A DNA stretch of 19,994 nt from Bordetella parapertussis (GTDB lineage Bacteria; Pseudomonadota; Gammaproteobacteria; Burkholderiales; Burkholderiaceae_C). Positions 17,248-19,994 of this stretch are shown in pieces. The notes beneath the pieces were generated by a model, which saw only the letters and a list, made by a program, of their open reading frames with translations, had not been told where the DNA came from and did no database searches. The DNA lies in assembly GCA_945882755.1 (NCBI GenBank), contig CAMCWS010000034.1, positions 1-19,994 of the forward strand, written 5' to 3'. The number at the start of each line of letters is the position of its first letter. Position 1 is the stretch's first letter. A program made the translations under genes and the position numbers.

Positions 17248-17349
17248 TCAGCTCTTGGTGGTTGTCGTTGTGATGGTGACCGCACGCACTTCAACATCAG
17301 CCACTTTGCAGCTGCTGTTGTTCAAAAAAAAGGAGTGCGTGAAAGTCAT
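17248..17349 (-). CDS. 33-aa threonine-rich leader peptide ORF upstream of asd
   Basis: This short ORF starts at an ATG 28 nt after the leuB stop and ends 77 nt before asd. It encodes 33 residues whose C-terminal part reads [11 protein letters not shown]: six Thr and one Ile codon within seven positions, much like the Thr/Ile run in the E. coli thr operon leader. Threonine is an end product of the pathway that Asd feeds, and the RNA after the stop can take two exclusive folds, one covering the asd ribosome site. I infer that ribosome speed at the Thr codons controls asd translation. No clear Shine-Dalgarno sequence precedes the ATG; TAGAAT ends 7 nt before it, which could make a leaderless transcript. 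Alternatively it is a small protein of unknown role. Confidence 0.6.
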   Translation of the reverse strand: MTFTHSFFLNNSSCKVADVEVRAVTITTTTTKS

Positions 17350-17377
17350 AAGAAGATTCTAGCGGCTAAAAACCGTT

Positions 17378-18448
17378 TCAGGCCAAAGCCTTGACCACCG
17401 CATCGCCCATTTGTGCGGTGCCCACCTTGGTCGTGCCTTCGCTGTAGATGTCGCCGGTGCGAAGGCCTTGGGCCAACACTTTTTTCACCGCGTCTTCAAT
17501 GCGCACCGCAGCCGCTTCTTGGTTCAGGCTAAAGCGCAGCATCATGGCGGCCGAGAGGATGGTGGCCAGGGGGTTGGCCACGCCTTTGCCCGCAATGTCA
17601 GGCGCGCTGCCATGGCTGGGTTCGTACAGGCCTTGGTTGCTGGCGTTGAGTGATGCAGAAGGCAACATGCCGATGGAGCCGGTCAGCATGGAAGCCTCGT
17701 CGCTCAAGATGTCGCCAAACATATTGCCGGTGACCACCACGTCAAAGCGCTTGGGCTCTTTCACCAACTGCATGGCGGCGTTGTCCACGTACATGTGGTC
17801 CAGAGCCACATCCGGGTAGTCTTTGTGCACCTCGGTGACGATGTCTTTCCAAAACTGGAAGGTCTCCAGCACATTGGCTTTGTCGACGCTGGTCACGCGT
17901 TTGCTGCGCTTGCGGGCGGCTTCAAAGGCTACGCGGGCAATGCGTTCGATCTCGGGGCGGGTGTAGCGCATGGTGTCAAAGGCCTCTTCGGCACCAGCAA
18001 ACGCGCCATCGGGTGACACTCTGCGGCCACGTGGTTGGCCAAAGTAAATATCACCGGTCAGCTCGCGGATGATGAGGATGTCCAAGCCCGCAATCAACTC
18101 GGGCTTGAGGCTGGAAGCGTTGACCAATTCTTTGTAGCAAATCGCGGGGCGAAAGTTGGCGAAGAGGCCTAGGTTTTTGCGCAAACCCAAAATCGCTTGC
18201 TCGGGGCGCAAGGGACGGTCCAAGGTGTCGTACTTCCAGTCGCCCACCGCGCCAAACAAAATCGCATCCGCTTCTTTGGCCAGCTTCAAGGTGCTGTCGG
18301 GCAAGGGATGGCCATGCGCGTCGAAGGCAGCACCGCCCACCAAGGCGGTTTCCATCTCAAATTTCAAATCCAAGGTGTTTAAAACCTTGACCGCTTCAGC
18401 GACGATTTCGGTGCCAATGCCATCTCCGGGCAGAACTGCGATTTTCAT
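17378..18448 (-). CDS. leuB: 3-isopropylmalate dehydrogenase
   Basis: LeuB oxidatively decarboxylates 3-isopropylmalate to 2-oxoisocaproate with NAD, the third step of leucine synthesis. With the ATG at 18448 the protein is 356 aa and begins [15 protein letters not shown], the family start; the frame is open upstream to 18481 but that part lies within leuD. Key motifs: substrate and cofactor loop [10 protein letters not shown] at 65-74, [13 protein letters not shown] at 128-140, SVDKANVLE near 187-195, and the metal-binding signature [12 protein letters not shown] at 241-252. The ATG overlaps the leuD stop by 4 nt (ATGA). The leader ORF and asd follow. Confidence 0.98.
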   Translation of the reverse strand: MKIAVLPGDGIGTEIVAEAVKVLNTLDLKFEMETALVGGAAFDAHGHPLPDSTLKLAKEADAILFGAVGDWKYDTLDRPLRPEQAILGLRKNLGLFANFRPAICYKELVNASSLKPELIAGLDILIIRELTGDIYFGQPRGRRVSPDGAFAGAEEAFDTMRYTRPEIERIARVAFEAARKRSKRVTSVDKANVLETFQFWKDIVTEVHKDYPDVALDHMYVDNAAMQLVKEPKRFDVVVTGNMFGDILSDEASMLTGSIGMLPSASLNASNQGLYEPSHGSAPDIAGKGVANPLATILSAAMMLRFSLNQEAAAVRIEDAVKKVLAQGLRTGDIYSEGTTKVGTAQMGDAVVKALA

Positions 18449-19104
18449 GGGTTGCTTTCTGTCATGGTGTGGGCCAGCCAAGGTTTGGCGGCCAAACGGG
18501 CTGCTTCAAAAGAGCGGATTTTGTCTTCGTGCTTGAGGGTCAGGCCAATGTCGTCCAAGCCGTTCATCAGGCAGTAGCGGCGAAAGGCTTGCACCTCGAA
18601 GGGAATCTCTTCGCCCTGTGGACGCACCACTACTTGACGCTCCAAGTCCACGGTGAGTTGGTAACCGGGAAAGGCCAAACATTCATCGAACAAACTGGCG
18701 ATGGCGGCTTCTGGCAAGACGATGGGCAGCAAGCCGTTTTTGAAGCTGTTGTTGAAAAAGATATCGGCAAAGCTGGGTGCCAAGATGGCACGAAAACCGT
18801 ATTGGTCCAGTGCCCAGGGTGCATGTTCCCGAGAAGAGCCGCAACCGAAGTTCTTGCGGGCCAACAAAATCGACGCGCCTTGGTAGCGCGGCTGGTTCAG
18901 CACAAAGTCGGGGTTGGGCTTTCGAGTGGCTGGGTCTTGGCCGGGCTCGCCTTTGTCCAGGTAGCGCCACTCATCAAATAAGTTGGGGCCAAAGCCGGTT
19001 TTTTTGATGGACTTCAAAAACTGCTTGGGAATGATGGCGTCGGTGTCCACGTTCTCGCGGTCCATGGGGGCGACCAAGCCTTTGTGTACGGTAAATTTTT
19101 GCAT
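18445..19104 (-). CDS. leuD: 3-isopropylmalate dehydratase small subunit
   Basis: LeuD forms, with LeuC, the isomerase that converts 2-isopropylmalate to 3-isopropylmalate. The protein is 219 aa, family length, and begins [20 protein letters not shown] followed by [11 protein letters not shown]. The swivel-domain signature [13 protein letters not shown] is at 87-99. The frame is open upstream to 19311, but that stretch is leuC sequence; the ATG at 19104 fits the family and lies 8 bp after the leuC stop. The stop overlaps the leuB start by 4 nt. Confidence 0.98.
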   Translation of the reverse strand: MQKFTVHKGLVAPMDRENVDTDAIIPKQFLKSIKKTGFGPNLFDEWRYLDKGEPGQDPATRKPNPDFVLNQPRYQGASILLARKNFGCGSSREHAPWALDQYGFRAILAPSFADIFFNNSFKNGLLPIVLPEAAIASLFDECLAFPGYQLTVDLERQVVVRPQGEEIPFEVQAFRRYCLMNGLDDIGLTLKHEDKIRSFEAARLAAKPWLAHTMTESNP

Positions 19105-19112
19105 GGTGTCTT

Positions 19113-19994
19113 TCAGCTGAACTGGCGCACATCGACAAAGTGGCCGTGGATGGCGGCGGCGGCGGCCATGGCGGGGCTGACCAAATGGGTGCGGCCGCCA
19201 TTGCCTTGTCGGCCTTCGAAATTGCGGTTGGAGGTGGAGGCGCAGCGCTCGCCAGGCTCCAACTTGTCGGCGTTCATGGCCAAACACATCGAGCAACCGG
19301 GTTCGCGCCATTCAAAACCAGCAGCTATGAAAATCTCGTGCAAGCCCTCTTGCTCGGCCTGCGCTTTGACCAAACCAGAGCCTGGCACCACCATGGCCAG
19401 CTTGATGTTCTTGGCCACTTTTTGGCCCAGCTTTTTCACCACCGCTGCGGCTTCGCGCATGTCTTCAATTCGGCTGTTGGTGCAAGAACCGATGAACACC
19501 TTGTCCACGAACAAATCGTTCAAGGCCTTGCCGGGCTCCAAGCCCATGTAGGACAGGGCGCGTTCAATCGCGTCACGTTTGTTGGCGTCTTTTTCTTTGT
19601 CGGGGTCGGGCACACGGTCCAGCACCGAGAGCACCATCTCTGGCGAAGTGCCCCAAGTGACTTGCGGCGCGATTTGCGCGGCGTCGAGTTGCACCACAGC
19701 GTCGAAATGCGCATCGGCGTCGGAATGCAAAGTGTGCCAGTAGGCCACGGCTTGGTCCCATTCCACGCCGGTGGGTGCGAGTGGGCGCCCTTTCACATAG
19801 GCGATGGTTTTCTCGTCCACCGCCACCAAGCCCGCACGGGCACCTGCTTCGATAGCCATATTGCACACCGTCATGCGGCCTTCCATGCTCAAGGCGCGGA
19901 TGGCGCTGCCGGCAAATTCGATGGTGTAGCCGGTGCCGCCAGCCGTGCCAATCTTGCCAATGACGGCCAGCACGATGTCTTTGGCAGTCACGCC
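19113..19994 (-). CDS. leuC: 3-isopropylmalate dehydratase large subunit, C-terminal part (runs off the window)
   Basis: LeuC is the aconitase-like large subunit carrying the 4Fe-4S cluster of isopropylmalate isomerase. The last 293 codons are visible; the start lies beyond the right edge, and the open frame continues to the last base. The three cluster-binding cysteines are present: one in [12 protein letters not shown] and two in [10 protein letters not shown]. Other family motifs are [15 protein letters not shown] and [12 protein letters not shown] near the C terminus. The valine codon at 19991 is internal and not a start. leuD follows after 8 bp. Confidence 0.97.
   Translation of the reverse strand, partial: GVTAKDIVLAVIGKIGTAGGTGYTIEFAGSAIRALSMEGRMTVCNMAIEAGARAGLVAVDEKTIAYVKGRPLAPTGVEWDQAVAYWHTLHSDADAHFDAVVQLDAAQIAPQVTWGTSPEMVLSVLDRVPDPDKEKDANKRDAIERALSYMGLEPGKALNDLFVDKVFIGSCTNSRIEDMREAAAVVKKLGQKVAKNIKLAMVVPGSGLVKAQAEQEGLHEIFIAAGFEWREPGCSMCLAMNADKLEPGERCASTSNRNFEGRQGNGGRTHLVSPAMAAAAAIHGHFVDVRQFS

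Noticed and set aside
1..19994. CRISPR arrays, tRNA and rRNA genes
   Set aside because: I saw no regularly spaced repeats of suitable length and no recognisable tRNA or rRNA segments on either strand; the gaps between genes are short.

Overview
The window looks like chromosomal DNA of a betaproteobacterium in the Burkholderiales, most likely Comamonadaceae (inferred from gene order, protein sequence style and GC content; the genus cannot be fixed from the sequence alone). Every gene except one small one lies on the minus strand.

Housekeeping part, in transcription order from the right edge: leuC (5' end outside the window) - leuD - leuB - a 33-codon threonine-rich leader ORF with a foldable leader RNA - asd - a fimV-like gene - truA - trpF - trpB - trpA - accD. 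Together these cover leucine synthesis, the branch-point enzyme of the aspartate family (Lys/Met/Thr/diaminopimelate), a cell-pole/pilus-type inner-membrane protein, a tRNA pseudouridine synthase, the last steps of tryptophan synthesis and the first committed step of fatty-acid synthesis. Many junctions are 4-nt stop/start overlaps (leuD/leuB, fimV/truA if truA uses its GTG, truA/trpF, trpB/trpA), which suggests translational coupling. accD converges with a small plus-strand DUF3297-type gene only 2 bp away.

Accessory part (about 597-9372): a type I restriction-modification operon in the order hsdM - hsdS - Abi_C-domain gene - 22-codon remnant - AlbA_2/HATPase regulator-like gene - hsdR. It lies directly upstream of lysS, whose first 190 codons occupy the left edge, with only 25 bp between. 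The Abi_C protein carries an R-x6-H motif like that of HEPN ribonucleases and sits between hsdS and hsdR, the slot held by the anticodon nuclease gene prrC in E. coli. The AlbA_2 gene is flanked by two diverged copies of the first 13 codons of hsdR, so it looks like a module inserted at, and cleanly removable from, the hsdR start codon.

The two most interesting signals are (1) this two-gene cargo inside the hsd operon with its duplicated hsdR start, and (2) the asd leader. In the leader, a peptide ending in a run of Thr codons precedes RNA segments that can form either a three-way structure hiding the asd Shine-Dalgarno sequence or an alternative hairpin that would free it, as expected for threonine-responsive translational attenuation. 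No tRNA, rRNA, CRISPR array, IS element or integrase is visible.
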